A stretch of 8,896 nucleotides of DNA from Candidatus Shapirobacteria bacterium (GTDB lineage Bacteria > Patescibacteriota > Microgenomatia > UBA12405), in contig VFLE01000048.1 in the NCBI GenBank assembly GCA_009885205.1, positions 1 through 8,896 on the forward strand. Reading direction: 5' to 3'. Within the stretch, counting starts at the first letter, position 1; the number at the start of each line of letters is the position of its first letter. The position numbers and the translations under genes are program-made. This document shows, piece after piece, positions 1-6,517 of the stretch. Under the pieces are notes generated by a model that was given only the letters and a program-made list of their open reading frames with translations, was not told the DNA's origin and made no database searches.

Positions 1-101
1 CAATAAACAATCGACCAAAAAAAGTGTTAAAATTTCACACACCCCAAGAAGCTTTCGAAAAACAGTTATTAATTATTCAAGGTGTTCGGATAGAAAGTTG
101 A
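1..101 (+). CDS. IS30-family transposase, C-terminal end (5' truncated by window edge)
   Basis: An open frame enters from the left edge (first full codon at 3) and stops at TGA 99-101, giving 32 residues. They start INNRPKKVLKFHTPQEAF and end GVRIES. The NNRP-(K/R)-K, then TP-x-E order followed by a short tail with a hydrophobic Val/Ile near the end is the usual C-terminus of IS30-type DDE transposases, which cut and join the insertion-sequence ends. The last catalytic Glu would lie upstream, outside the window. The frame is convergent with, and overlaps by 29 nt, the 3' end of the Tat-signal gene. The right inverted repeat would be expected shortly after the stop, that is, inside that gene, but it cannot be defined without the left end. 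The family call rests on a short tail. Confidence 0.7.
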   Translation, partial: INNRPKKVLKFHTPQEAFEKQLLIIQGVRIES

Positions 102-999
102 ATTCAGCTAAAACTAAATTTGCCATTGCTCGGTCAACACCAGACTTTTTCAGCTCATTATAAATTTTCTCCATTACTTCTTTTTCAATCATTATTTGTT
201 TATATTCAAGACCATTATCTTCTATTAATTCTCTTTCTGCGCCGTATTCGAAACGACCTGGACGTTCATCTGGGAGATTACCTTTTTCGTTTAAGGAACC
301 CGCTTGATTTGTTAATTCACAAAACAATTTTCCTGATTCTTTTATAAATCTTCTTGTCACGGGATATGTCCCAACTGCGTTTCCATCAACATATTTGATA
401 TCAAAATCAACAAACCAAGTTTGCATACCCACCTGAGAATATATTTCCATTCCCAATAATGGATCAACAGGTACTTCGTCAACCAGGTCTCGTGCGTCAA
501 GCAATAGCTTTTTAGCCAGATCAACATCACTTACACCACTATTTTGATTATTTACACGATTAAAAATATTAATTGGTATCGCTAGTTTATTAAAGTTATA
601 TCGAATCAATTTAAGCGCCTCTGATCTGATATTGGTATCGATATTAGTATTACTATCAAATTGTTTATATATCCTTTGTAATCTAACCATTTTGTCAACA
701 TGAAGACTTGTATTTTCTGCAAAAATTTGACCATCAAAATCAATATCTGACGTCTCAAGATTTTGTTTCAACTGTTCCACTCCATTTGCCACCCTCGCAA
801 ACATTTGTCGACAAGAATTAACTTCAATCTGAGTTATCTCTTTTTCTAAGGTAAACCCATTTACGTTATTTTCTTTCGGTATTTCACCCAAATCTATGGG
901 GGGGTAATCACCATTAGACAACCATTTTGGTAACAAAGCCACAACCGTAGCTATTGCTCCTGCTTTTAAAAAATCTCTCCTTGAAATATCTTTAGACAT
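73..999 (-). CDS. Tat-signal protein of unknown function
   Basis: This encodes 308 residues. The N-terminus is a twin-arginine signal: SRRDFLK at residues 6-12, then a hydrophobic stretch (about 13-24, GAIATVVALL) ending near PKW. The protein is therefore probably exported folded or anchored outside the membrane by the Tat pathway. I recognise no domain in the rest. It is mixed-charge and mostly helical-looking, with an acidic, Pro-containing segment around 170-200 (DEVPVDPLLGMEIYSQVGMQTWF) split by aromatic residues, and only two Cys (63, 227). A Tat signal often marks a cofactor-binding protein, but no haem, Fe-S or molybdopterin motif is visible. It follows the ABC-F gene by 27 nt and has its own -10-like TATACT. 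Its last nine codons overlap the convergent IS30 transposase end, so its C-terminus may be altered by that insertion. A run of seven C lies at codons 32-34. Confidence 0.85.
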   Translation of the reverse strand: MSKDISRRDFLKAGAIATVVALLPKWLSNGDYPPIDLGEIPKENNVNGFTLEKEITQIEVNSCRQMFARVANGVEQLKQNLETSDIDFDGQIFAENTSLHVDKMVRLQRIYKQFDSNTNIDTNIRSEALKLIRYNFNKLAIPINIFNRVNNQNSGVSDVDLAKKLLLDARDLVDEVPVDPLLGMEIYSQVGMQTWFVDFDIKYVDGNAVGTYPVTRRFIKESGKLFCELTNQAGSLNEKGNLPDERPGRFEYGAERELIEDNGLEYKQIMIEKEVMEKIYNELKKSGVDRAMANLVLAEFNFLSEHLE

Positions 1000-1009
1000 T
1001 ATTTTAATT

Positions 1010-1015
1010 AGTATA
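1010..1015 (-). promoter_or_regulatory. -10-like box TATACT before Tat-signal gene
   Basis: On the minus strand TATACT ends 10 nt before the ATG at 999. A transcript starting 6-7 nt after the box would have a leader of only 3-4 nt. There is no Shine-Dalgarno sequence in the 27-nt gap and no clear -35 element. Confidence 0.4.
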
Positions 1016-1026
1016 ATTCAAAAATC

Positions 1027-2475
1027 TTATACCAACACCATCTTGTTCTCCGGCAAATAAAATTTACGAGTCACTTTTAACTCATCAATAAACTCGGGGT
1101 TATGAGACACTATCAAAATCGCCCCTTTATACATTTTTAGCGCTTCCAAAATCAATCTTTGTGACAGAACGTCAAGATAAGTCGTTGGTTCATCTAGAAT
1201 CAATAAATTATAGTTTTGCACTAACAACAGGGCAATACTTAATCTAGTTTTTTCCCCACCCGACAGTGATCCAATTTTTTGAAAAGCTTTGTCCCCGGGA
1301 AACAAAAATCGTCCCAATTGTGCCCGAATTACCCCTTCAGGCAAATGACAGACATCTTGCATCGTTTGGAACAAGGTTTCATTAAAATCAAAAGTTTCAA
1401 ATTCTTGACTATAATATCCAATCGACAATTTATCATTGGCAATTATCTCTCCACTATCTGATTTCAATCTATCCATCAAAATTTTAATTAAAGTACTTTT
1501 ACCCGCCCCGTTTGGACCCTGCAGGGCAATCCTCTCCCCTCTTTTAATATCAAAATTTATATTATCCAAAATAACTTTATCACCATATTTTTTTGATATA
1601 TTTTTGGCCATTATTGGCACTTCACCCACCCAAGCGGGCTCCGGTAAATTGACTTTTATCCGTTTTGCTTCTGGTGGCATCTCGGGTAAATTATCTTCCA
1701 TCTGTTCAATTCTTTTTAACAATTGCAATTTTTGTCTGACTGCCTTTTCTGACCGGACGTGGGCCATTTTAATATATCCCTTTTTCATTTGTTTTATATG
1801 CTGTCCCTGCACATGAATTTGTCGTACCAACAAGGCATCCTTATCCCCCTTTAACTTTTGATAACTTGAATAATTTCCCGCGTATTCATCAATTCCTTTT
1901 GTTTGGGGATTAATTTCAAATACCTTATCAAGTTTTGAGTCCAGCAAATTCAAGTCGTGAGACACAATCATTAGTGTATTTGGATATCGACCCAAAAAAT
2001 TCATCACCCAAGACTTGCCTTCAGTATCCAAAAAGTTAGTCGGTTCGTCCATTAACAACACCTCCGGTTCTTGGATTAAAGCCCGAGTTATGGCCAATTT
2101 TGTTTTTTGTCCACCACTTAAACTTTTTGGACTATGATCTAGCCCAAATTGAGCTAATTCTAATTTAGAAATAATTCTTAGCAATTCGTAGTCTTCATGT
2201 TCATTTTTAGGGTCAACATAATTTCGGATACTGCTGGCTTTTTCCATATCCGGATCATGTTTTACTTCCTGTGGTACCAACAAAATATTTCCCGATATTT
2301 CCACCTTTCCTGTTTCTGGTTCGTACTCGCCCAACAATAATTTAAACAAAGTTGATTTTCCCGCTCCATTAGCTCCCACCAACCCCGCCTTTTGGCCCTT
2401 ACCCACAAACAAATCCGCTCCATTATAAATAATTGACCGACCATAAGAATAGTGTAAATTTTTTACCGAAATCAC
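1027..2475 (-). CDS. ABC-F family ATPase (translation factor-like)
   Basis: This 482-residue protein has two ABC ATPase domains in tandem and no membrane segment, the ABC-F layout. These proteins bind the ribosomal E site and modulate translation or protect the ribosome from antibiotics. Domain 1 has Walker A GANGAGKS at 34-41, signature LSGGQ 119-123, Walker B ending DE at 143-144 and switch His 173. Domain 2 has Walker A GPNGAGKS at 320-327, LSGGE 404-408, Walker B ending DE at 428-429 and His 458. A basic linker (about 215-285) carries the P-site-tRNA-interacting helices in this family. The motif after Walker B is PTNFLD and PTTYLD rather than the common PTNHLD. The start is GTG at 2475, 4 nt after the methyltransferase stop; it gives the normal N-terminus MISVKNLHYSYG. 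Subtype (housekeeping Ettuta-like or resistance) cannot be decided. Confidence 0.93.
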   Translation of the reverse strand: MISVKNLHYSYGRSIIYNGADLFVGKGQKAGLVGANGAGKSTLFKLLLGEYEPETGKVEISGNILLVPQEVKHDPDMEKASSIRNYVDPKNEHEDYELLRIISKLELAQFGLDHSPKSLSGGQKTKLAITRALIQEPEVLLMDEPTNFLDTEGKSWVMNFLGRYPNTLMIVSHDLNLLDSKLDKVFEINPQTKGIDEYAGNYSSYQKLKGDKDALLVRQIHVQGQHIKQMKKGYIKMAHVRSEKAVRQKLQLLKRIEQMEDNLPEMPPEAKRIKVNLPEPAWVGEVPIMAKNISKKYGDKVILDNINFDIKRGERIALQGPNGAGKSTLIKILMDRLKSDSGEIIANDKLSIGYYSQEFETFDFNETLFQTMQDVCHLPEGVIRAQLGRFLFPGDKAFQKIGSLSGGEKTRLSIALLLVQNYNLLILDEPTTYLDVLSQRLILEALKMYKGAILIVSHNPEFIDELKVTRKFYLPENKMVLV

Positions 2476-2479
2476 AGGA

Positions 2480-3220
2480 CTATTTTATCATCTCTTGTCT
2501 AACTTTTTCATAGAGCACTATCCCGGCACTTATCCCCACATTAAGGGAATCAAGCCCACTTTTCATTGGTATTGAAATTGCTCCATCACATTTTTTGGCC
2601 ACTTCCTCCGATACACCCCTCGCCTCTGACCCCAAAACTAGCGCCACGCCACCTCGTAAATCTGTTTCATAAACTGATGTCCCAGTCATCTGCAGTGAAT
2701 AACTTTTAATATCATTTTTTCGAAGCATTTTTAAAGCTTCAAAAATATTGGCCTTAACTACCGGTATTCGAGCAATCGCCCCTATCGAAAAATGAACCGT
2801 TTCTTCATTGTAAAATTCATCTTCATCACCCTGAAATATCAGACCATTGACCCCCGCTCCAAAAGCAGTTCGAGCAATTATCCCAATATTATTTTCAAAT
2901 TCCACCCGATTAATTAACAATAAAAATGGATCTTGTTTTTTATTATACAAATCATCCAATAAATCCTCTAGTTTTCCTAAATTAGTTGGTATTAAATATC
3001 CCACCACCACCTCTCGGCTTTCCCCTTCCCTGCGCTTGGACATCCTTTCAAATGGCGTCATTTCAATTGGAACTTTGTTTTTAGTGGCCATTTCCACAAT
3101 TCTTTTGGTTAAATCATCTTGTTTTAAGTCATTAACAATCTGAATTTTTTCCAGTTTACATTCCCCATCTAGTAATTCCAAAATCGCATTTTTATTTCTA
3201 ACAATTAGTGGTCCCATCAT
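2480..3220 (-). CDS. SpoU/TrmH-family RNA 2'-O-methyltransferase
   Basis: A 246-residue SPOUT methyltransferase that transfers a methyl group from SAM to a ribose 2'-OH of tRNA or rRNA. All three family motifs are visible. Motif 1 is NRVEFENNIGIIARTA (104-119), with catalytic-type Arg 117. Motif 2 is LVLGSEARG (194-202), with Glu 199. Motif 3 is ISIPMKSGLDSLNVGISAGI (215-234), with Asn 227; it forms the SAM-binding trefoil knot. An N-terminal extension of about 95 residues resembles the RNA-binding part of rRNA-type members such as RlmB, but the target cannot be assigned. A TTG at 3238 would overlap the SDR gene by 16 nt. I prefer ATG 3220 (or 3217), 2 nt after the SDR stop TAA. It sits between the SDR and ABC-F genes in an apparent operon, and the link to ABC-F suggests a ribosome-related role. 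Confidence 0.92.
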   Translation of the reverse strand: MMGPLIVRNKNAILELLDGECKLEKIQIVNDLKQDDLTKRIVEMATKNKVPIEMTPFERMSKRREGESREVVVGYLIPTNLGKLEDLLDDLYNKKQDPFLLLINRVEFENNIGIIARTAFGAGVNGLIFQGDEDEFYNEETVHFSIGAIARIPVVKANIFEALKMLRKNDIKSYSLQMTGTSVYETDLRGGVALVLGSEARGVSEEVAKKCDGAISIPMKSGLDSLNVGISAGIVLYEKVRQEMIK

Positions 3221-3222
3221 AT

Positions 3223-3933
3223 TTAATACGCCGTCCAACCACCATCAGCCGTCACCACCGTTCCATTTACTAAACTCGAATCATCACTGGCCAAAAATAA
3301 CGCCACTTGAGCAATTTCCTCTGGTTCTCCCATCCGGGGATTATTAGCAATCCCTGACATGGCTCTATCCATTCCTAATTTACTGGGGTTATCTATCGTT
3401 TTACCAATATTGGTATTTACCCCACCAGGAGCAATTGCGTTACAACGAATCCCCATTCCACCATATTGAAAACCAATATTTTTAGTTAACCCAACTAAGG
3501 CAAATTTAGACGCCGTATACGCCGCCCCAGCTCGACTACCCTGTAATCCCCCGATCGAAGCAATATTGACAATCACTCCCTTCTTCTTTTCCAAAAATAT
3601 TGGCATTGTTTTTCTAATTATTCTCATCGGACCAGTCAAATTAACTCCCAAAACTTTATCCCACAATTCATCGGTCACCTCACCCACCGGCACAAAATTA
3701 TCCATAATTCCCGCATTATTTATCAATATGTCAACCGTCCCATATTTTTTAACTGTCTCATCAATCAAATTGTCTACGTCGCTCTGTTGTGACACATCAG
3801 CTTTTATCATCGTCCCCGGATTAATATCACAAGTCACTACTCTTGCCCCTTCTTGAGCAAACAAAACTGCAATCGCCTTGCCCATACCACTGGCGGCTCC
3901 AGTAACTATTACCACTTTATTTTGTAATTTCAT
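3223..3933 (-). CDS. Short-chain dehydrogenase/reductase (classical SDR)
   Basis: A 236-residue cytoplasmic NAD(P)-dependent oxidoreductase of the classical SDR family. Cofactor motif TGAASGMG is at 11-18, NNAG at 72-75, and the catalytic set is Asn 98, Ser 126, Tyr 139 and Lys 143 (YxxxK). The C-terminus ends in VVTADGGWTAY, with the family's typical TxDGG. Asp 36 at the end of the second strand (CDIN) favours NAD(H) over NADP(H). The substrate cannot be told; the fold includes FabG-like reductases and many alcohol or sugar dehydrogenases. The frame is open to 3975, but the first 14 residues would be unlike the family. ATG 3933 starts directly at MKLQNKVVIVTG and has AGGA 9 nt upstream. It is first in the SDR-methyltransferase-ABC-F run and divergent from the small membrane-protein gene at 3982. 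Confidence 0.93.
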   Translation of the reverse strand: MKLQNKVVIVTGAASGMGKAIAVLFAQEGARVVTCDINPGTMIKADVSQQSDVDNLIDETVKKYGTVDILINNAGIMDNFVPVGEVTDELWDKVLGVNLTGPMRIIRKTMPIFLEKKKGVIVNIASIGGLQGSRAGAAYTASKFALVGLTKNIGFQYGGMGIRCNAIAPGGVNTNIGKTIDNPSKLGMDRAMSGIANNPRMGEPEEIAQVALFLASDDSSLVNGTVVTADGGWTAY

Positions 3934-3969
3934 ATTACATAATCCTAGCACAAAATTAACAAAAGGTAG

Positions 3970-3975
3970 TATCAT
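3970..3975 (+). promoter_or_regulatory. -10-like box TATCAT before the 3982 gene
   Basis: TATCAT (5 of 6 matches to TATAAT) ends 6 nt before the ATG at 3982, predicting a leaderless or nearly leaderless mRNA. An overlapping TAGTAT (3967-3972) is an alternative. No -35 match was found. AGG at 3964-3966 is about 15 nt from ATG, too far for a normal ribosome site. The 48-nt gap between 3933 and 3982 serves both divergent genes. Confidence 0.4.
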
Positions 3976-3981
3976 TAAATA

Positions 3982-4299
3982 ATGAAAATTACAGAAATAT
4001 TATCAAACAAAATACCTCAATGGATGGGTACAAGCAACTCAATCATTATTCATACTTTATTGTTTGCAGGTATCTTTCTTTTAAAATTTGTCGGGTTAAG
4101 TGTCGAACAAATAATGTTAATTTTGACAACCATCGTCTCGCTCGAAGCCATATATTTGTCTCTCTTTATCCAAATGACCGTCAACAAACATTCTGAAAAT
4201 TTACAAGATGTTGGTCAAGATATAGACGAAATTCAAAAAAAAGTTATAGCTATTGATATTGCCAAACTGTTAAACGATATTAAATCAATAAAAAAATAA
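3982..4299 (+). CDS. Small two-helix membrane protein, low-affinity iron permease/DUF1003-like
   Basis: This 105-residue protein begins with a short amphipathic part and WMGTSNS (14-20). Two hydrophobic helices follow (about 20-38 and 42-65). A charged, coiled-coil-like tail (about 70-104) has repeated DI-x-E/DI-xx-I spacing. The W-x-G-S/T start, the IVSLEAIYLSLFIQ second helix ending in MTVNKH, and the acidic tail resemble small bacterial proteins annotated as low-affinity iron permease or DUF1003. Iron transport by such short proteins is not established, so the name is a family label only. It is followed after 15 nt by a haem-type ferric-reductase-like gene on the same strand, which makes an iron or redox theme plausible but unproved. 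Confidence 0.75.
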   Translation: MKITEILSNKIPQWMGTSNSIIIHTLLFAGIFLLKFVGLSVEQIMLILTTIVSLEAIYLSLFIQMTVNKHSENLQDVGQDIDEIQKKVIAIDIAKLLNDIKSIKK

Positions 4300-4303
4300 A
4301 TGT

Positions 4304-4309
4304 TATTCT
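4304..4309 (+). promoter_or_regulatory. -10-like box TATTCT, 5 nt before ATG 4315
   Basis: TATTCT lies in the 15-nt gap between the two plus-strand genes and ends exactly 5 nt before ATG 4315. Transcription starting 6 nt downstream would begin on the A of AUG. No Shine-Dalgarno sequence is present. The gap is short enough that co-transcription from upstream is also possible. Confidence 0.35.
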
Positions 4310-4314
4310 AATAT

Positions 4315-4980
4315 ATGCCTTATCCAAAATGGCATCACAGTACAATCAAAAAAATAAAAGCAATTACTGAAAAACAGTTATTGTTTCGTACAATTATTTT
4401 TAGTCTCTTTGTCTTTGTCTCTTCTTATTTCTACATTCTCAATCTAAGTGCCCGTAATCCTTTAAACAAATCCGTTGCCGATACATCTATTATTTTAATT
4501 GGATTATCTATGCTTTTAACCAGCCTGTGTTATTTTTGGAATTTTGTTGACACAAAAATAATATATCGAAAACACCTAGGGCTTGTTGGTTTTGCCTACG
4601 GAATATTTCACATTATTCTTTCTTATTCGTCTGTCCTATCTCTACTGAAACCAGAAACGTGGCAAAAAGGAATATACTGGCCTCTGTTTACCGGTGTAAT
4701 TGCCACAATTATTTTTATGATTATGGCCCTTATTTCAAATCAATATTCTGCCCGAATGCTTGGCGGAATTGTTTGGCGCGCCATCCTCCGTGTCGGATAC
4801 ATTGCTGTCGTTTTAATTTGGCTCCATGTTTTTCTTTTAAAATCGGCTCGTATTATTACCTGGTACATCGAAGGTATGAAAACACCTCCATCAACTGGGT
4901 TAATTACCCTAATTTTTATGTCCATTGTCATTATTCTACGAATCCTTCTCTGGGTATCATTACATCAAAAAAAATCCTAG
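4315..4980 (+). CDS. Ferric reductase-like / MsrQ-like transmembrane haem protein
   Basis: This 221-residue protein has about six membrane helices (near 23-43, 57-77, 90-112, 122-142, 158-178, 196-216). Likely haem-ligand histidines sit in the positions typical of the ferric-reductase-like transmembrane domain: His 87 in RKHLGL, His 99 in FAYGIFH (12 residues later in the same helix region) and His 171 in IWLHVF. It carries no C-terminal FAD/NAD domain. It therefore matches the stand-alone membrane domain, as in MsrQ (YedZ), which passes electrons across the membrane to a periplasmic partner. No MsrP-like partner is in the window; the only Tat-signal protein (73-999) is unrelated to MsrP as far as I can see. 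The gene ends at TAG within CTAG 4977-4980, which also holds the stop of the convergent GNAT gene. Confidence 0.78.
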   Translation: MPYPKWHHSTIKKIKAITEKQLLFRTIIFSLFVFVSSYFYILNLSARNPLNKSVADTSIILIGLSMLLTSLCYFWNFVDTKIIYRKHLGLVGFAYGIFHIILSYSSVLSLLKPETWQKGIYWPLFTGVIATIIFMIMALISNQYSARMLGGIVWRAILRVGYIAVVLIWLHVFLLKSARIITWYIEGMKTPPSTGLITLIFMSIVIILRILLWVSLHQKKS

Positions 4981-5417
4981 ACAAAAATTTTAATTAGTCC
5001 TACACGTGAATGACCTGATTTGTAGTAATTATCAAATTCCGTAAAAATTTTATATCCTTGTTTTTGATAAAAGGTTGATGCTTCATAACCAGCCGTCCAA
5101 GTCCAAATATATTTCATTCCCAACTTTTTTGTTTTCTCTTCCAGTAAATCAAGTAACTTTTTACCATAACCAAATTTACGATATTCCTTCTCAACCAATA
5201 GGTCACTTAAATAAAAATAATCACAATACTGGTCACCAACTTTTTGTGCCAATCCACTCGAACATCCAACAAACTTTCCATCGTCAGTTACTACAAATCC
5301 ATGTCTCTCTGTTACGTCTGGGGGGTTACCAAATTCAACACCGTGCTCATCAAAAGCAGTTTGTTCTCTCTTAAACTCTTGATCAGTCATTTCCCGATCT
5401 TCAAATCTGATGGTCAT
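4977..5417 (-). CDS. GNAT-family N-acetyltransferase
   Basis: A 146-residue single-domain GNAT that transfers acetyl from acetyl-CoA to an amine. Motif A is seen as LSDLLVEKEYRKFGYGKKLL (70-89), with the pyrophosphate-binding R80-K-F-G83-Y-G85. Motif B follows at about 103-122, with the WTAGYEASTFYQKQGYK pattern, and the protein ends with GHSRVGLIKIFV. Substrate is not predictable; small-molecule (including antibiotic) and protein acetyltransferases both share this core. The start ATG 5417 is 6 nt after the phosphotransferase stop, so the pair is probably co-transcribed. The stop codon of the upstream gene is embedded in a TATAAT, 5 nt before this ATG. Codons 31-33 contain a run of six C. The gene is tail-to-tail with 4315-4980, sharing CTAG. 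Confidence 0.9.
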   Translation of the reverse strand: MTIRFEDREMTDQEFKREQTAFDEHGVEFGNPPDVTERHGFVVTDDGKFVGCSSGLAQKVGDQYCDYFYLSDLLVEKEYRKFGYGKKLLDLLEEKTKKLGMKYIWTWTAGYEASTFYQKQGYKIFTEFDNYYKSGHSRVGLIKIFV

Positions 5418-5422
5418 AACCC

Positions 5423-5428
5423 ATTATA
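5423..5428 (-). promoter_or_regulatory. -10 box TATAAT containing the upstream stop codon
   Basis: A perfect TATAAT on the minus strand ends 5 nt (GGGTT) before ATG 5417. The TAA stop of the phosphotransferase (5426-5424) lies inside it. This suggests an internal leaderless promoter for the acetyltransferase in addition to read-through from upstream. No -35 match. Confidence 0.5.
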
Positions 5429-6359
5429 CCGCCAAAAAGTTCGAAAAGTGCTTATTCCCCCATTGGTACGATTCACGGATTCTCAAAAGTTGTAATGCCA
5501 TAATTCCCGATTTTAATTGAAATTCTCTTAAATTCTCAGGACCAGGTTGAACTGATGATTTTAACCAAAAACCTGCTAACCAGTGCAATGCTCCAGTATC
5601 AAGTCTGTCATAAAATGAACTAATATCAAAACCACTTAACGCCACATCAACTAGAGTTGCTGAAATATCAACTCGTCTATCACCTAATTGAGCCCAATTC
5701 CAATCAACAATCATTACTTCCCTTTTTTCATTATTCCAGGCACAGTTATCTGCCCGAATATCATTATGAACAAGATCTGTATATTTAAATACAAAGTTTT
5801 TGACTCTATCAACTTCGGATTGAAAATCAATAACCCCAACAGTTGTTGCGCCTTCGAACTTCGATAATCGTTCGAGCAATTTCTGCTGTAATTCAGTAGA
5901 TTCTAATAACGGCAACCAACCATCATCATTTTCATTAACGTTTCTTTCTAAAAACAATTCAAGATATTTTCCGACAGGCTTAATTTGCGACAGTAAATCC
6001 ATCGCCTCTAATGTTTTTTTAATTCGTGCATCTGACCAATTCGCTTTCCAATCCCAACCGTCATCTAACAAACAAGCAGTTATAGCAAAGCCAGTTTCGT
6101 CATCATTAACTGATAATAGATTCGGAGTGTGCGAAAATTGAGATAATTCCAAAAAACGGTATACCAGTATTTCTCTTTTTATCCATTTGTTTGTTTGATC
6201 ATCGACACCACACTTAACAAAAACTTTTCTACCATCGTCAAGAGTTAATATTCCTCTAATTGCTTTAGTAAATCCACCTTCAACTTGCCTTAGTTCTCCT
6301 AATTTATTTTTTATATTATCCCAATTAACAGATTTGTCTTTTAGAAACTCATTACTCAT
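5424..6359 (-). CDS. APH-fold small-molecule phosphotransferase
   Basis: A 311-residue kinase of the aminoglycoside phosphotransferase/choline kinase fold, which uses ATP or GTP to phosphorylate a small hydroxylated substrate. Lys 49 (FVKC) and Glu 63 (KREILVY) match the N-lobe ATP site. The catalytic Brenner motif H-N-D-I-R-A-D-N is at 198-205 (Asp 200, Asn 205), and the metal-binding Asp 219 is in IVDWNWA. Length is normal. The substrate is unknown: the fold covers antibiotic resistance, choline, homoserine and sugar kinases. A TTG at 6365 is open, but ATG 6359 is preferred because TATAAT lies 5 nt upstream. The gene pairs with the downstream GNAT gene. Its last about 17 codons resemble the intergenic repeat at 6426-6489 and 8402-8467. 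Confidence 0.88.
   Translation of the reverse strand: MSNEFLKDKSVNWDNIKNKLGELRQVEGGFTKAIRGILTLDDGRKVFVKCGVDDQTNKWIKREILVYRFLELSQFSHTPNLLSVNDDETGFAITACLLDDGWDWKANWSDARIKKTLEAMDLLSQIKPVGKYLELFLERNVNENDDGWLPLLESTELQQKLLERLSKFEGATTVGVIDFQSEVDRVKNFVFKYTDLVHNDIRADNCAWNNEKREVMIVDWNWAQLGDRRVDISATLVDVALSGFDISSFYDRLDTGALHWLAGFWLKSSVQPGPENLREFQLKSGIMALQLLRIRESYQWGNKHFSNFLAV
5430..5475 (-). repeat. Possible third relative of the intergenic repeat, inside the phosphotransferase 3' end
   Basis: On the plus strand this stretch contains GCCAAAAAGTTCG and then AAAAGTGCTT and a C-rich block ending in TTGG. The 6426 copy has GCCAAAAATTCG, and the 8402 copy has AAAAAGTGCTT before its own C-rich block. In the coding frame, ES...GNKHF...FLA of the kinase compares with IESKAGSNEFLA and IDSKAGSKHFLN of the repeats. 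The match needs gaps, so the relationship is tentative. Confidence 0.35.
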
Positions 6360-6364
6360 AGCCA

Positions 6365-6370
6365 ATTATA
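6365..6370 (-). promoter_or_regulatory. -10 box TATAAT before phosphotransferase
   Basis: A perfect TATAAT on the minus strand ends 5 nt (TGGCT) before ATG 6359, predicting a leaderless mRNA. The site decides the start over the TTG two codons upstream. No convincing -35 box; GAGG near 6388 is too far from ATG to act as a ribosome site. Confidence 0.55.
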
Positions 6371-6425
6371 TCAATTTAAACATCCTCTATTTAACCATAT
6401 CACAAAAGCATATTTACCGTATCCT

Positions 6426-6489
6426 TAGGCCAAAAATTCGTTGCTCCCCGCTTTGGACTCAATCAAGACTGCTGTTTGTGGATATTAAG
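6426..6489 (-). repeat. Intergenic repeat, copy 1 (49-bp core 6441-6489)
   Basis: The core matches copy 2 (8419-8467) in the same orientation at 41 of 49 positions. Weaker similarity continues about 15 nt, with the plus-strand pattern TTAGG, pyrimidines, then A5. It fills much of the 158-nt gap between the EamA stop and the phosphotransferase start. Read on the minus strand in the EamA frame it is TAA, 19 codons, TAA, encoding among others TAVLIESKAGSNEFLA. The pattern of differences from copy 2 suggests a coding past; see the findings. No tRNA, known riboswitch or clean intrinsic terminator is evident. The remaining gap (6371-6425) shows nothing I can name. Confidence 0.8.
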
Positions 6490-6517
6490 ACAAAAACATA
6501 ACAGCTGCTTTTAATAC

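Noticed and set aside
1436..1816. Plus-strand frame of 126 codons inside the ABC-F gene
   Set aside because: Antisense to a fully motif-supported ABC-F coding region; composition is that of a shadow.
3934..3975. N-terminal extension of the SDR from 3975
   Set aside because: The extra 14 hydrophobic residues precede a normal SDR start, would leave almost no promoter space to the divergent gene, and ATG 3933 has AGGA at a suitable distance.
6430..6495. Intrinsic terminator after EamA
   Set aside because: No compact GC stem followed directly by a U-run on the minus strand; the CCNC/GCGGG pairing is mismatched in this copy and spans a long loop.
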